Of a DNA stretch of 64,000 nucleotides, positions 14,958-28,900 are shown one piece after another. Both the position numbers and the translations under genes were made by a program. The notes under the pieces were generated by a model that did no database searches, had not been told where the DNA came from, and saw only the letters and a list, made by a program, of their open reading frames with translations. The stretch is from Megalopta genalis. Lineage: Eukaryota > Arthropoda > Insecta > Hymenoptera > Halictidae. Location: NCBI RefSeq assembly GCF_051020955.1, contig NW_027476969.1:49833-113832 (forward strand). Direction: 5' to 3'. The number at the start of each line of letters is the position of its first letter. The stretch's first letter is position 1.

Positions 14958-17034
14958 GCTTCAAATCCATGCGAAACACATGATTTATCTTCAAATCAAT
15001 GCGAATTAGAAGTGTTATCTTCGAAACCATGCGAAACATATGATATAGCTTCAAATACTTGTGATATACATGATTTAGCTTCAACAGCATGCGAAGCAAA
15101 CGAGTTAACTTCAAGTCCAAGCGAAAAACATGATTTATCTTCAAATCAATGCTAAGTAGAAAGCTTAGCTTTAAATCCATGGGAATCAAATGGTTTAGCT
15201 TCAAATACTTGTGATATACATGATTCAGCTTCAACTGTATGCGAAACAAACGAGTTAGCTTCAAATCCATGCGAAACACATGATTTAGATTAAAATCAAT
15301 GCGAAGTAGAAGGCTTATCTTCGAATAAATGCAAAACAAATGAAATAGCTTCAAATACATGTGATATACATGATTTAACTTCAACAACATGCGAAACAAA
15401 CGAGTTAGATTCAAATCCATGCGAAACACATGATTTAGCTTCAAATCAATGCTAAGTAGAAAGCTTAGCTTTAAATCCATGGGAATCAAATGGTTTAGCT
15501 TCAAATACTTGTGATATACATGATTCAGCTTCAACTGCATGCGAAACAAACGAGTTAGCTTCAAATCCATGCGAAACACATGATTTAGCATCTAATAACT
15601 GCGAAGTAGAAGGCCGATCTACGAATACATGCGAAGCAAATGGTTTAGCTTCAAATACTTGTGATACACTTGATTTAGCTTGAACAGCGTGCGAAACAAT
15701 CGAGTTAGATTCAAATCCATGCGAAAACATGATTTAGCTTCAAATCAATGCGAAGTAGGAGGCTTATCTCCGAATCCATGCGAAGCAAATGGTTTAGCTT
15801 CAAATACTTGCGATGTACATGATATAGCTTCAACTGCATGCGAAACAATCGAGTTAGCTTCAAATCCATGCGAAACACATGATTAAGCATCAAATCAATG
15901 CGAAGTAGAAGGCTGATCTACGAATCAATGCGAAGCGAATGGTTTAGCTGCAAATACTTGCGATATACATGATTTAGCTTCAACTGCATGCGAAACAAAC
16001 GAGTTAGCTTCAAATCCATGCGAAACACACGATTTAGCTCCAAATCAATGCGAATTAGAAGGAGTATCTACCAATCCATGCGAAACAAATGGTATAGCTT
16101 CAAATACTTGTGATATACATGATTTAGCTTCAACAGCATGCGAAATAAACGAGTTAACTTCAAGTCCAAGCGAAAAACATGATTTACCTTCAAATCAATG
16201 CTAAGTAGAAAGCTTAGCTTCAAATCCATGGGATTCAAATGGTTTAGCTTCAAATACTTGTGATATACATGATTCAGCTTCAACTGCATGCGAAACAAAC
16301 GAGTTAGCTTCAAATCCATGCGAAACACATGATTTAGCATCAAATCAATGCGAAGTAGACGGCTTACCTTCGAATCCATGCGAAACATATGATATAGCTT
16401 CAAATACTTGTGATATACATGGTTCAGATTCAACTGCATGCGAAATAAACGAGTTAGCTTCAAATCCATGCGAAACACATGATTTAGCTTCAAATCAATG
16501 CGAAGTAGGAGGCTTATCTTCGAATCCATGCGAAACATATGATATAGCTTCAAATACTTGTGATATACACGATTTAGTTTCAACAGCATGCGAAACAAAC
16601 GAGTTAGATTCAAATTCATGCGAAACACATGATTTAGCTTCAAATCAATGCGAAGTAGAAGGCTTATGTTCGAATCCATGCGAAACAATTGGATTAGCTT
16701 CATATACTTGTGGTATACATGATTTAGCTTCAACAGTATGCGAAATAAACGAGTTAGATTCAAATCCATGCGAAACACATGATCTAGCTTCAAATCAATG
16801 CGAAGAAAAAGGGTTATCTTCGAATCGATGCGAAACGAATAGTTTAGCTTCAATTACTTGTGATATACATGATTCAGCTTCAACTGCATGCGAAACAAAC
16901 GAGTTAGCTTCAAATCCATGCGAAACACATGATTTAGCTTCAAATCAATGCGAATTAGAAGTGTTATCTTCGAATCCATGCGAAACATATGATATAGCTT
17001 CAAATACTTGTGATATACATGATTTAGCTTCAAC
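14958..17034 (+). repeat. 2.1-kb segment, copy 2 (partner 4704-6780)
   Basis: Second copy of the segment at 4704-6780. Similarity starts within the S4-S5 junction near 14958 and stops at the S4 near 17034, where this copy has gcgaagcaaac and the other gcgaaacaaac. The S1 type caatgctaag with agaaagcttagc, abundant in the 18.3-26.9 kb domain, is present here and suggests a common source. Confidence 0.85.
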
Positions 17035-18288
17035 AGCATGCGAAGCAAACGAGTTAACTTCAAGTCCAAGCGAAAAACATGATTTATCTTCAAATCAATG
17101 CTAAGTAGAAAGCTTAGCTTTAAATCCATGGGAATCAAATGGTTTAGCTTCAAATGCTTGTGATATACATGATTCAGCTTCAACTGTATGCGAAACAAAC
17201 GAGTTAGCTTCAAATCCATGCGAAACACATGATTTAGCATCTAATCAATGCGAAGTAGAAGGCTGATTTTCGAATCCATGCGAAGCAAATGGTTGGACTT
17301 CAAATACTTGTGATACACTTGATTTAGCTTCAACAGCATGCGAAACAAACGAGTTAGATTCAATTCCATGTGAAACACATGATTTAGCATCAAATGAATG
17401 CGAAGTAGAAGGGTTATCTTCGAATCCATGCGAAACAAATGATATAGCTTCAAATACTTGTGATATACATGATTTAGTTTCAACAGCATGCGAAACAAAC
17501 GAGTTAGATTCAAATCCATGTGAAACACATGATTTAGCATCAAATGAATGCAAAGTAGAAGGGTTATCTTCGAATCCATGCGAAACAAATGATATAGCTT
17601 CAAATACTTGTGATATACATGATTTAGTTTCAACAGCATGCGAAACAAACGAGTTAGATTCAAATCAATGCGAAGTAGAAGGCTTATCTTCGAATCCATG
17701 CGAAACAATCGAGTTAGCTCCAAATCCATGCGAAACACATGATTTAGCATCAAATCAATGCGAAGTAGACGGCTGATCTTCGAATCCATGCGAAACTAAT
17801 GGTTTAGCTTCAAATACTTATGATATACATGATTTAGCTTCAACTGCATGCGAAACAAACGAGTTAGCTTCAATTCCATGTGAAACACATGATTTAGCAT
17901 CAAATGAATGCGAAGTAGAAGGGTTATCTTCGAATCCATGCGAAACAAATGATATAGCTTCAAATACTTGTGATATACATGATTTAGTTTCAACAGCATG
18001 CGAAACAAACGAGTTAGATTCAAATCCATGCGAACACATGATTTAGCTTCAAATCAATTTCGAAGTAGGAGGCTTATCTTCGAATCCATGCGAAACAAAT
18101 GCTTTAGCTTCAAATACTTGTAATATAAATGATTTAGCTTCAACAGCATGCGAAACAAACGAGTTAGCTTCAAATCCATGCAAAACACATGATTTAGCAT
18201 CTAATAACTGCGAAGTAGAAGGCCGATCTACGAATACATGCGAAGCAAATGGTTTAGCTTCAAATACTTGTGATACACTTGATTTAGC

Positions 18289-19713
18289 TTGAACAGCGTG
18301 CGAAACAAACGAGTTAGATTCAAATCCGTGCGAACACATGATTTAGTTTCAAATCAATGCGAAGTAGGAGGCTTATCTTCGAATCCATGCGAAACAAATG
18401 GGTTAGCTTCAAATACTTGTGATATACATGATATAGCTTCAACTGCATGCGAAACAAACGAGTTAGCTTCAAATCCATGCGAAACACATGATTTAGCATC
18501 AAATCAATGCGAAGTAGACGGCTTACCTTCGAATCCATGCGAAAAATATGATATAGCTTCAAATACTTGTGATATACATGGTTCAGATTCAACTGCATGC
18601 GAAACAAACGAGTTAGCTTCAAATCCATGCGAAACACATGATTTAGCTTCAAATCAATGCGAAGTAGGAGGCTTATCTTCGAATCCATGCGAAACATATG
18701 ATATAGCTTCAAATACTTGTGATATACACGATTTAGCTTCAACAGCATGCGAAACAAACGAGTTAGATTCAAATTCATGCGAAACACATGATTTAGCTTC
18801 AAATCAATGCGAAGTAGAAGGCTTATGTTCGAATCCATGCGAAACAATTGGATTAGCTTCATATACTTGTGGTATACATGATTTAGCTTCAACAGCATGC
18901 GAAATAAACGAGTTAGATTCAAATCCATGCGAAACACATGATCTAGCTTCAAATCAATGCGAAGTAGAAGGCTTATGTTCGAATCCATGCGAAACAATTG
19001 GATTAGCTTCATATACATGTGGTATACATGATTTAGCTTCAACAGCATGCGAAATAAACGAGTTAGATTCAAATCCATGCGAAGCACATGATCTAGCTTC
19101 AAATCAATGCGAAGAAGAAGGGTTATCTTCGAATCGATGCGAAACGAATAGTTTAGCTTCAATTACTTGTGATATACATGATTCAGCTTCAACTGCATGC
19201 GAAACAAACGAGTTAGCTTCAAATCCATGCGAAACACATGATTTAGCTTCAAATCAATTCGAATTAGAAGCGTTATCTTCGAATCCATGCGAAACATATG
19301 ATATAGCTTCAAATACTTGTGATATACATGGTACAGATTCAACTGCATGCGAAACAAACGAGTTAGCTTCAAATCCATGCGAAACACATGATTTAGCTTC
19401 AAATCAATGCGAAGTAGGAGGCTTATCTTCGAATCCATGCGAAACATATGATATAGCTTCAAATACTTATGATATACACGATTTAGCTTCAACAGCGTGC
19501 GAAACAAACGAGCTAGATTCAAATTCATGCGAAACACATGATTTAGCTTCAAATCAATGCGAAGTAGAAGGCTTATGTTCGAATCCATGCGAAACAATTG
19601 GATTAGCTTCAAATACTTGTGATATACATGATTTAGCTTCAACAGCATGCGAAGCAAACGAGTTAACTTCAAGTCCAAGCGAAAAACATGATTTATCTTC
19701 AAATCAATGCTAA
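18289..19713 (+). other. Plus-strand open frame in repeats, 474 codons; probably not a gene
   Basis: The frame encodes a ten-residue repeat of the pattern [AS]-S-N-x-C-[ED]-x-x-x-L, with one Cys per repeat and no membrane segment or signal peptide. It opens at TTG (in cttgaacagcg), has no internal Met and ends at caatgctaag (TAA). There is no recognisable family, promoter or ribosome-binding context. Openness follows from the 150-bp periodicity. Variants within it change amino acids at many positions, so I see no sign of protein-level constraint. Confidence 0.12.
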
Positions 19714-20812
19714 GTAGAAAGCTTAGCTTTAAATCCATGGGAATCAAATGGTTTAGCTTCAAATACTTGTGATATACATGATTCAGCTTCAACTGTATGC
19801 GAAACAAACGACTTAGCTTCAAATCCATGCGAAACACATGATTTAGATTAAAATCAATGCGAAGTAGAAGGCTTATCTTCGAATAAATGCGAAACAAATG
19901 ATATAGCTTCAAATACATGTGATAAACATGATTTAACTTCAACAGCATGCGAAACAAACGAGTTAGATTCAAATCCATGCGAAACACATGATTTAGCTTC
20001 AAATCAATGCGAAGTAGAAGGCTTATCTTCGAATCCATGCGAAACAATTGGATTAGCATCATATACTTGTGGTATACATGATTTAGCTTCAACAGCATGC
20101 GAAATAAACGAGTTAACTTCAAGTCCAAGCGAAAAACATGATTTACCTTCAAATCAATGCTAAGTAGAAAGCTTAGCTTCAAATCCATGGGATTCAAATG
20201 GTTTAGCTTCAAATACTTGTGATATACATGATTCAGCTTCAACTGCATGCGAAACAAACGAGTTAGCTTCAAATCCATGCGAAACACATGATTTAGCATC
20301 AAATCAATGCGAAGTAGACGGCTTACCTTCGAAACCATGCTAAACATATGATATAGCTTCAAATACTTGTGATATACATGGTTCAGATTCAACTGCATGC
20401 GAAACAAACGAGTTAGCTTCAAATCCATGCGAAACACATGATTTAGCTTCAAATCAATGCGAAGTAGGAGGCTTATCTTCGAATCCATGCGAAACATATG
20501 ATATAGCTTCAAATACTTATGATATACACGATTTAGCTTCAACAGCATGCGAAACAAACGAGCTAGATTCAAATTCATGCGAAACACATGATTTAGCTTC
20601 AAATCAATGCGAAGTAGAAGGCTTATGTTCGAATCCATGCGAAACAATTGGATTAGCTTCATATACTTGTGGTATACATGATTTAGCTTCAACAGCATGC
20701 GAAATAAACGAGTTAGATTCAAATCCATGCGAAACACATGATCTAGCTTCAAATCAATGCGAAGAAGAAGGGTTATCTTCGAATCGAAGCGAAACGAATA
20801 GTTTAGCTTCAA

Positions 20813-23800
20813 TTACTTGTGATATACATGATTCAGCTTCAACTGCATGCGAAACAAACGAGTTAGCTTCAAATCCATGCGAAACACATGATTTAGCTTC
20901 AAATCAATTCGAATTAGAAGCGTTATCTTCGAATCCATGCGAAACATATGATATAGTTTCAAATACTTGTGATATACATGATTCAGCTTCAACTGCATGC
21001 GAAACAAACGAGTTAGCTTCAAATCCATGCGAAACACATGATTTAGCATCAAATCAATGCGAAGTAGACGGCTTACCTTCGAATCCATGCGAAAAATATG
21101 ATATAGCTTCAAATACTTGTGATATACATGGTTCAGATTCAACTGCATGCGAAACAAACGAGTTAGCTTCAAATCCATGCGAAACACATGATTTAGCTTC
21201 AAATCAATGCGAAGTAGGAGGCTTATCTTCGAATCCATGCGAAACATATGATATAGCTTCAAATACTTGTGATATACACGATTTAGCTTCAACAGCATGC
21301 GAAACAAACGAGCTAGATTCAAATTCATGCGAAACACATGATTTAGCTTCAAATCAATGCGAAGTAGAAGGCTTATGTTCGAATCCATGCGAAACAATTG
21401 GATTAGCTTCATATACTTGTGGTATACATGATTTAGCTTCAACAGCATGCGAAATAAACGAGTTAGATTCAAATCCATGCGAAACACATGATCTAGCTTC
21501 AAATCAATGCGAAGAAGAAGGGTTATCTTCGAATCGATGCGAAACGAATAGTTTAGCTTCAATTACTTGTGATATACATGATTCAGCTTCAACTGCATGC
21601 GAAACAAACGAGTTAGCTTCAAATCCATGCGAAACACATGATTTATCTTCAAATCAATGCGAATTAGAAGTGTTATCTTCGAAACCATGCGAAACATATG
21701 ATATAGCTTCAAATACTTGTGATATACATGATTTAGCTTCAACAGCATGCGAAGCAAACGAGTTAACTTCAAGTCCAAGCGAAAAACATGATTTATCTTC
21801 AAATCAATGCTAAGTAGAAAGCTTAGCTTTAAATCCATGGGAATCAAATGGTTTAGCTTCAAATACTTGTGATATACATGATTCAGCTTCAACTGTATGC
21901 GAAACAAACGAGTTAGCTTCAAATCCATGCGAAACACATGATTTAGATTAAAATCAATGCGAAGTAGAAGGCTTATCTTCGAATAAATGCGAAACAAATG
22001 AAATAGCTTCAAATACATGTGATATACATGATTTAACTTCAACAACATGCGAAACAAACGAGTTAGATTCAAATCCATGCGAAACACATGATTTAGCTTC
22101 AAATCAATGCGAAGTAGAAGGCTTATCTTCGAATCCATGCGAAACAATTGGATTAGCATCATATACTTGTGGTATACATGATTTAGCTTCAACAGTATGC
22201 GAAATAAACGAGTTAGATTCAAATCCATGCGAAAGACATGATCTAGCTTCAAATCAATGCGAAGAAAAAGTGTTATCTTCGAATCGATGCGAAACGAATA
22301 GTTTAGCTTCAATTACTTGTGATATACATGATTCAGCTTCAACTGCATGCGAAACAAACGAGTTAGCTTCAAATCCATGCGAAACACATGATTTAGCTTC
22401 AAATCAATGCGAATTAGAAGTGTTATCTTCGAATCCATGCGAAACATATGATATAGCTTCAAATACTTGTTATATACATGATTTAGCTTCAACAGCATGC
22501 GAAGCAAACGAGTTAACTTCAAGTCCAAGCGAAAAACATGATTTATCTTCAAATCAATGCTAAGTAGAAAGCTTAGCTTTAAATCCATGGGAATCAAATG
22601 GTTTAGCTTCAAATACTTGTGATATACATGATTCAGCTTCAACTGTATGCGAAACAAACGAGTTAGCTTCAAATCCATGCGAAACACATGATTTAGATTA
22701 AAATCAATGCGAAGTAGAAGGCTTATCTTCGAATAAATGCGAAACAAATGAAATAGCTTCAAATACATGTGATATACATGATTTAACTTCAACAGCATGC
22801 GAAACAAACGAGTTAGATTCAAATCCATGCGAAACACATGATTTAGCTTCAAATCAATGCGAAGTAGAAGGCTTATGTTCGAATCCATGCGAAACAATTG
22901 GATTAGCTTCATATACATGTGGTATACATGATTTAGCTTCAACAGCATGCGAAATAAACGAGTTAGATTCAAATCCATGCGAAGCACATGATCTAGCTTC
23001 AAATCAATGCGAAGAAGAAGGGTTATCTTCGAATCGATGCGAAACGAATAGTTTAGCTTCAATTACTTGTGATATACATGATTCAGCTTCAACTGCATGC
23101 GAAACAAACGAGTTAGCTTCAAATCCATGCGAAACACATGATTTAGCTTCAAATCAATTCGAATTAGAAGCGTTATCTTCGAATCCATGCGAAACATATG
23201 ATATAGCTTCAAATACTTGTGATATACATGATTTAGCTTCAACAGCATGCGAAGCAAACGAGTTAACTTCAAGTCCAAGCGAAAAACATGATTTATCTTC
23301 AAATCAATGCTAAGTAGAAAGCTTAGCTTTAAATCCATGGGAATCAAATGGTTTAGCTTCAAATACTTGTGATATACATGATTCAGCTTCAAATGTATGC
23401 GAAACAAACGACTTAGCTTCAAATCCATGCGAAACACATGATTTAGATTAAAATCAATGCGAAGTAGAAGGCTTATCTTCGAATAAATGCGAAACAAATG
23501 ATATAGCTTCAAATACATGTGATAAACATGATTTAACTTCAACAGCATGCGAAACAAACGAGTTAGATTCAAATCCATGCGAAACACATGATTTAGCTTC
23601 AAATCAATGCGAAGTAGAAGGCTTATGTTCGAATCCATGCGAAACAATTGGATTAGCTTCATATACATGTGGTATACATGATTTAGCTTCAACAGCATGC
23701 GAAATAAACGAGTTAGATTCAAATCCATGCGAAGCACATGATCTAGCTTCAAATCAATGCGAAGAAGAAGGGTTATCTTCGAATCGATGCGAAACGAATA

Positions 23801-24562
23801 GTTTAACTTCAATTACTTGTGATATACATGATTCAGCTTCAACTGCATGCGAAACAAACGAGTTAGCTTCAAATCCATGCGAAACACATGATTTAGCTTC
23901 AAATCAATTCGAATTAGAAGCGTTATCTTCGAATCCATGCGAAACATATGATATAGCTTCAAATACTTGTGATATACATGATTTAGCTTCAACAGCATGC
24001 GAAGCAAACGAGTTAACTTCAAGTCCAAGCGGAAAACATGATTTATCTTCAAATCAATGCTAAGTAGAAAGCTTAGCTTTAAATCCATGGGAATCAAATG
24101 GTTTAGCTTCAAATACTTGTGATATACATGATTCAGCTTCAACTGTATGCGAAACAAACGAGTTAGCTTCAAATCCATGCGAAACACATGATTTAGATTA
24201 AAATCAATGCGAAGTAGAAGGCTTATCTTCGAATAAATGCGAAACAAATGAAATAGCTTCAAATACATGTGATATACATGATTTAACTTCAACAGCATGC
24301 GAAACAAACGAGTTAGATTCAAATCCATGCGAAACACATGATTTAGCTTCAAATCAATGCGAAGTAGAAGGCTTATGTTCGAATCCATGCGAAACAATTG
24401 GATTAGCTTCATATACATGTGGTATACATGATTTAGCTTCAACAGCATGCGAAATAAACGAGTTAGATTCAAATCCATGCGAAGCACATGATCTAGCTTC
24501 AAATCAATGCGAAGAAGAAGGGTTATCTTCGAATCGATGCGAAACGAATAGTTTAGCTTCAA
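20813..24562 (+). repeat. Five consecutive 750-bp higher-order repeats
   Basis: The blocks are 20813-21562, 21563-22312, 22313-23062, 23063-23812 and 23813-24562. Each conceptual minus-strand translation is exactly 249 residues and stops at the same base. The third to fifth blocks are almost identical. The first two carry different central units, showing exchange of whole 150-bp units between block types. The next block, 24563-25612, is 1,050 bp, with two additional units. Confidence 0.9.
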
Positions 24563-25974
24563 TTACTTGTGATATACATGATTCAGCTTCAACTGCATGC
24601 GAAACAAACGAGTTAGCTTCAAATCCATGCGAAACACATGATTTAGCTTCAAATCAATTCGAATTAGAAGCGTTATCTTCGAATCCATGCGAAACATATG
24701 ATATAGCTTCAAATACTTGTGATATACATGATTTAGCTTCAACAGCATGCGAAGCAAACGAGTTAACTTCAAGTCCAAGCGAAAAACATGATTTATCTTC
24801 AAATCAATGCTAAGTAGAAAGCTTAGCTTTAAATCCATGGGAATCAAATGGTTTAGCTTCAAATACTTGTGATATACATGATTCAGCTTCAACTGTATGC
24901 GAAACAAACGACTTAGCTTCAAATCCATGCGAAACACATGATTTAGATTAAAATCAATGCGAAGTAGAAGGCTTATCTTCGAATAAATGCGAAACAAATG
25001 ATATAGCTTCAAATACATGTGATAAACATGATTTAACTTCAACAGCATGCGAAACAAACGAGTTAGATTCAAATCCATGCGAAACACATGATTTAGCTTC
25101 AAATCAATGCGAAGTAGAAGGCTTATCTTCGAATCCATGCGAAACAATTGGATTAGCATCATATACTTGTGGTATACATGATTTAGCTTCAACAGCATGC
25201 GAAATAAACGAGTTAACTTCAAGTCCAAGCGAAAAACATGATTTACCTTCAAATCAATGCTAAGTAGAAAGCTTAGCTTCAAATCCATGGGATTCAAATG
25301 GTTTAGCTTCAAATACATGTGATATACATGATTTAACTTCAACAGCATGCGAAACAAACGAGTTAGATTCAAATCCATGCGAAACACATGATTTAGCGTC
25401 AAATCAATGCGAAGTAGAAGGCTTATGTTCGAATGCATGCGAAACAATTGGATTAGCTTCATATACATGTGGTATACATGATTTAGCTTCAACAGCATGC
25501 GAAATAAACGAGTTAGATTCAAATCCATGCGAAGCACATGATCTAGCTTCAAATCAATGCGAAGAAGAAGGGTTATCTTCGAATCGATGCGAAACGAATA
25601 GTTTAACTTCAATTACTTGTGATATACATGATTCAGCTTCAACTGCATGCGAAACAAACGAGTTAGCTTCAAATCCATGCGAAACACATGATTTAGCTTC
25701 AAATCAATTCGAATTAGAAGCGTTATCTTCGAATCCATGCGAAACATATGATATAGCTTCAAATACTTGTGATATACATGATTTAGCTTCAACAGCATGC
25801 GAAGCAAACGAGTTAACTTCAAGTCCAAGCGGAAAACATGATTTATCTTCAAATCAATGCTAAGTAGAAAGCTTAGCTTTAAATCCATGGGAATCAAATG
25901 GTTTAGCTTCAAATACTTGTGATATACATGATTCAGCTTCAACTGTATGCGAAACAAACGACTTAGCTTCAAAT

Positions 25975-28900
25975 CCATGCGAAACACATGATTTAGATTA
26001 AAATCAATGCGAAGTAGAAGGCTTATCTTCGAATAAATGCGAAACAAATGATATAGCTTCAAATACATGTGATAAACATGATTTAACTTCAACAGCATGC
26101 GAAACAAACGAGTTAGATTCAAATCCATGCGAAACACATGATTTAGCTTCAAATCAATGCGAAGTAGAAGGCTTATCTTCGAATCCATGCGAAACAATTG
26201 GATTAGCATCATATACTTGTGGTATACATGATTTAGCTTCAACAGCATGCGAAATAAACGAGTTAACTTCAAGTCCAAGCGAAAAACATGATTTACCTTC
26301 AAATCAATGCTAAGTAGAAAGCTTAGCTTCAAATCCATGGGATTCAAATGGTATAGCTTCAAATACTTGTGATATACATGATTCAGCTTCAACTGCATGC
26401 GAAACAAACGAGTTAGCTTCAAATCCATGCGAAACACATGATTTAGCATCAAATCAATGCGAAGTAGACGGCTTACCTTCGAAACCATGCTAAACATATG
26501 ATATAGCTTCAAATACTTGTGATATACATGGTTCAGATTCAACTGCATGCGAAACAAACGAGTTAGCTTCAAATCCATGCGAAACACATGATTTAGCTTC
26601 AAATCAATGCGAAGTAGGAGGCTTATCTTCGAATCCATGCGAAACATATGATATAGCTTCAAATACTTGTGATATACATGATTTAGCTTCAACAGCATGC
26701 GAAGCAAACGAGTTAACTTCAAGTCCAAGCGAAAAACATGATTTATCTTCAAATCAATGCTAAGTAGAAAGCTTAGCTTTAAATCCATGGGAATCAAATG
26801 GTTTAGCTTCAAATACTTGTGATATACATGATTCAGCTTCAACTGTATGCGAAACAAACGAGTTAGCTTCAAATCCATGCGAAACAAATGGTTTAGCTTC
26901 AAATACTTGTGATGTACCTGATTTAGCTTCAACTGCATGCGAAAAAAACGAGTTAGCTTCAAATCGATGCGAAACACATGATTTTGCATCTAATCAATGC
27001 GAAGTGGAAGGCTTACCTTCGAATCCATGCGAAACATATGATATAGCTTCAAATACTTGTGATATACATGGTTCAGCTTCAACTGCATGCGAAACAAACG
27101 AGTTAGCTTCAAATCCATGCGAAACACATGATTTAGCTTCAAATCAATGCGAAGTAGGAGGTTTATCTTCGAATCCATGCGTAACATATGATATAGCTTC
27201 AAATACTTGTGATATACACGATGTAGCTTCAACTGCATGCGAAACAAACGAGTTAGATTCAAATCCATGCGAAACACATGATTTAACTTCAAATCAATGC
27301 GAAGTAGAAGGGTTATCTTCGAATCCATGCGAAACAAATGGTTTAGCTGCAAATACTTGTGATATACATGATTTAGCTTCAACTGCATGCGAAACAAACG
27401 AGTTAACTTCAAATCCATGCGAAACACATGATTTAGCTTCAAATCAATGCGAAGTGGAAGACTTACCTTCGAATCCATGCCAAACGAATAGTTTAGGTTC
27501 AAATACTTGTGATATACATGGTTCAGCTTCAACTGCATGCGAAACAAACGAGTTAGATCAAATCCATGCGAAACACATGATTTAGCTTCAAATCAATGCG
27601 AAGTAGAAGGCTTATGTTAGAATCCATGCGAAACAATTGGATTAGCTTCATATACTTGTGTTATACATGATTTAGCTTCAACAGCATGCGAAATAAACGA
27701 GTTAGATTCAAATCCATAAGAAACACATGATTTAACTTCAAATCAATGCGAACTAGAAGGGTTATCTTCGAATCCATGCGAAACAAATGGTTTAGCTGCA
27801 AATACTTGTGATATACATGACTTAGATTCAACAGCATGCGAAACAAACGAGTTAGCTTCAAATCCATGCGAAACACATGATTTAGCTTCAAAACAATGCG
27901 AAGTAGATGGATTATCTTCGAATCCATGCGAAACAAATGGTTTATCTTCAAATACTTGTGATATACATGATTTAGCTTTAACAGCATGCGAAACAAACGA
28001 GTTATCTTCAAATCCAATCGAAACACATGATTTAGCTTCAAATGAATGCGAAGAACATGGATTATCTTCGAATCCATGCGAAACAAATGGTTTAGCTTCA
28101 AATACTTGTGATGTACATGATTTAGCTTCAATTGCATGCGAAAAAAACGAGTTAACTTCAAATCCATGCGAAACACATGATTTAGCTTCAAATCAATGCG
28201 AAGTGGAAAGCTTACCTTCGAATCCATGCGAAACATATGATATAGCCTCAAATACTTGTGATATACATGGTTCAGCTTCAACTGCATGCGAAACAAACGA
28301 GTTAGCTTCAAATCGATTCGAAACACATGATTTAGCTTCAAATCAATGCGAAGTAGGAGGCTTATCTTCGAATCCATGCGAAACATATGATATAGCTTCA
28401 AATACTTGTGATATACACGATTTAGCTTCAACAGCATGCGAAACAAACGAGTTAGATTCAAATCCATGCGAAACACATGATTTAGCTTCAAATCAATGCG
28501 AAGTAGAAGGCTTATGTCCGAATCCATACGAAACAATTGGATTAGCTTCATATACTTGCGATATACATGATTTAGCTTCAACAGCATGCGAAATAAACGA
28601 GTTAGATTCAAATCCATGCGAAACACATGATTTAACTTCAATCAATGCGAAGTAGAAGGGTTATCTTCGAATCCATGCGAAACAAATGGTTTAGCTGCAA
28701 ATACTTGTGATATACATGATTTTGCTTCAACTGCATGCGAAACAAACGAGTTAACTTCAAATCCATGCGAAACACATGACTTAGCTTCAAATGAATGCGA
28801 AGAACATGGATTATCTTCGAATCCATGCGAAACAAATGGTTTAGCTTCAAATACTTGTGATGTACATGATTTATCTTCAACTGCATGCGAAAAAAACGAG

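Larger units (their letters stand above)
1..18288 (+). repeat. Heterogeneous left domain of the array
   Basis: This third of the window has the most varied units. The 150-bp register slips by one base at many points (for example gcgaacac for gcgaaacac at 134, 731, 1031 and 2681). Partial units of 90 bp occur. S1 forms ending ggctga, gattaa and caatgctaag are common, and S3 often reads gatacacttg. Related segments are scattered and interleaved rather than strictly adjacent, as detailed in separate entries. Inference: an older or less homogenised part of the array, possibly nearer an array edge, although no edge is visible here. Confidence 0.8.
18289..26865 (+). repeat. Domain in strict 150-bp register with 750-bp third-order repeat
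   Basis: Here I saw no register slip, and five consecutive 150-bp units form a 750-bp repeat. The marker gcgaaacgaatagttta or its close form recurs about 19141, 20791, 21541, 22291, 23041, 23791, 24541 and 25591, giving spacings of 1650, five times 750, and 1050. The S1 marker caatgctaag with the S2 form aaatccatggg repeats with the same spacing. Individual units inside a 750-bp block differ much more from each other than equivalent units of neighbouring blocks do, which is the signature of a higher-order repeat. Confidence 0.9.
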
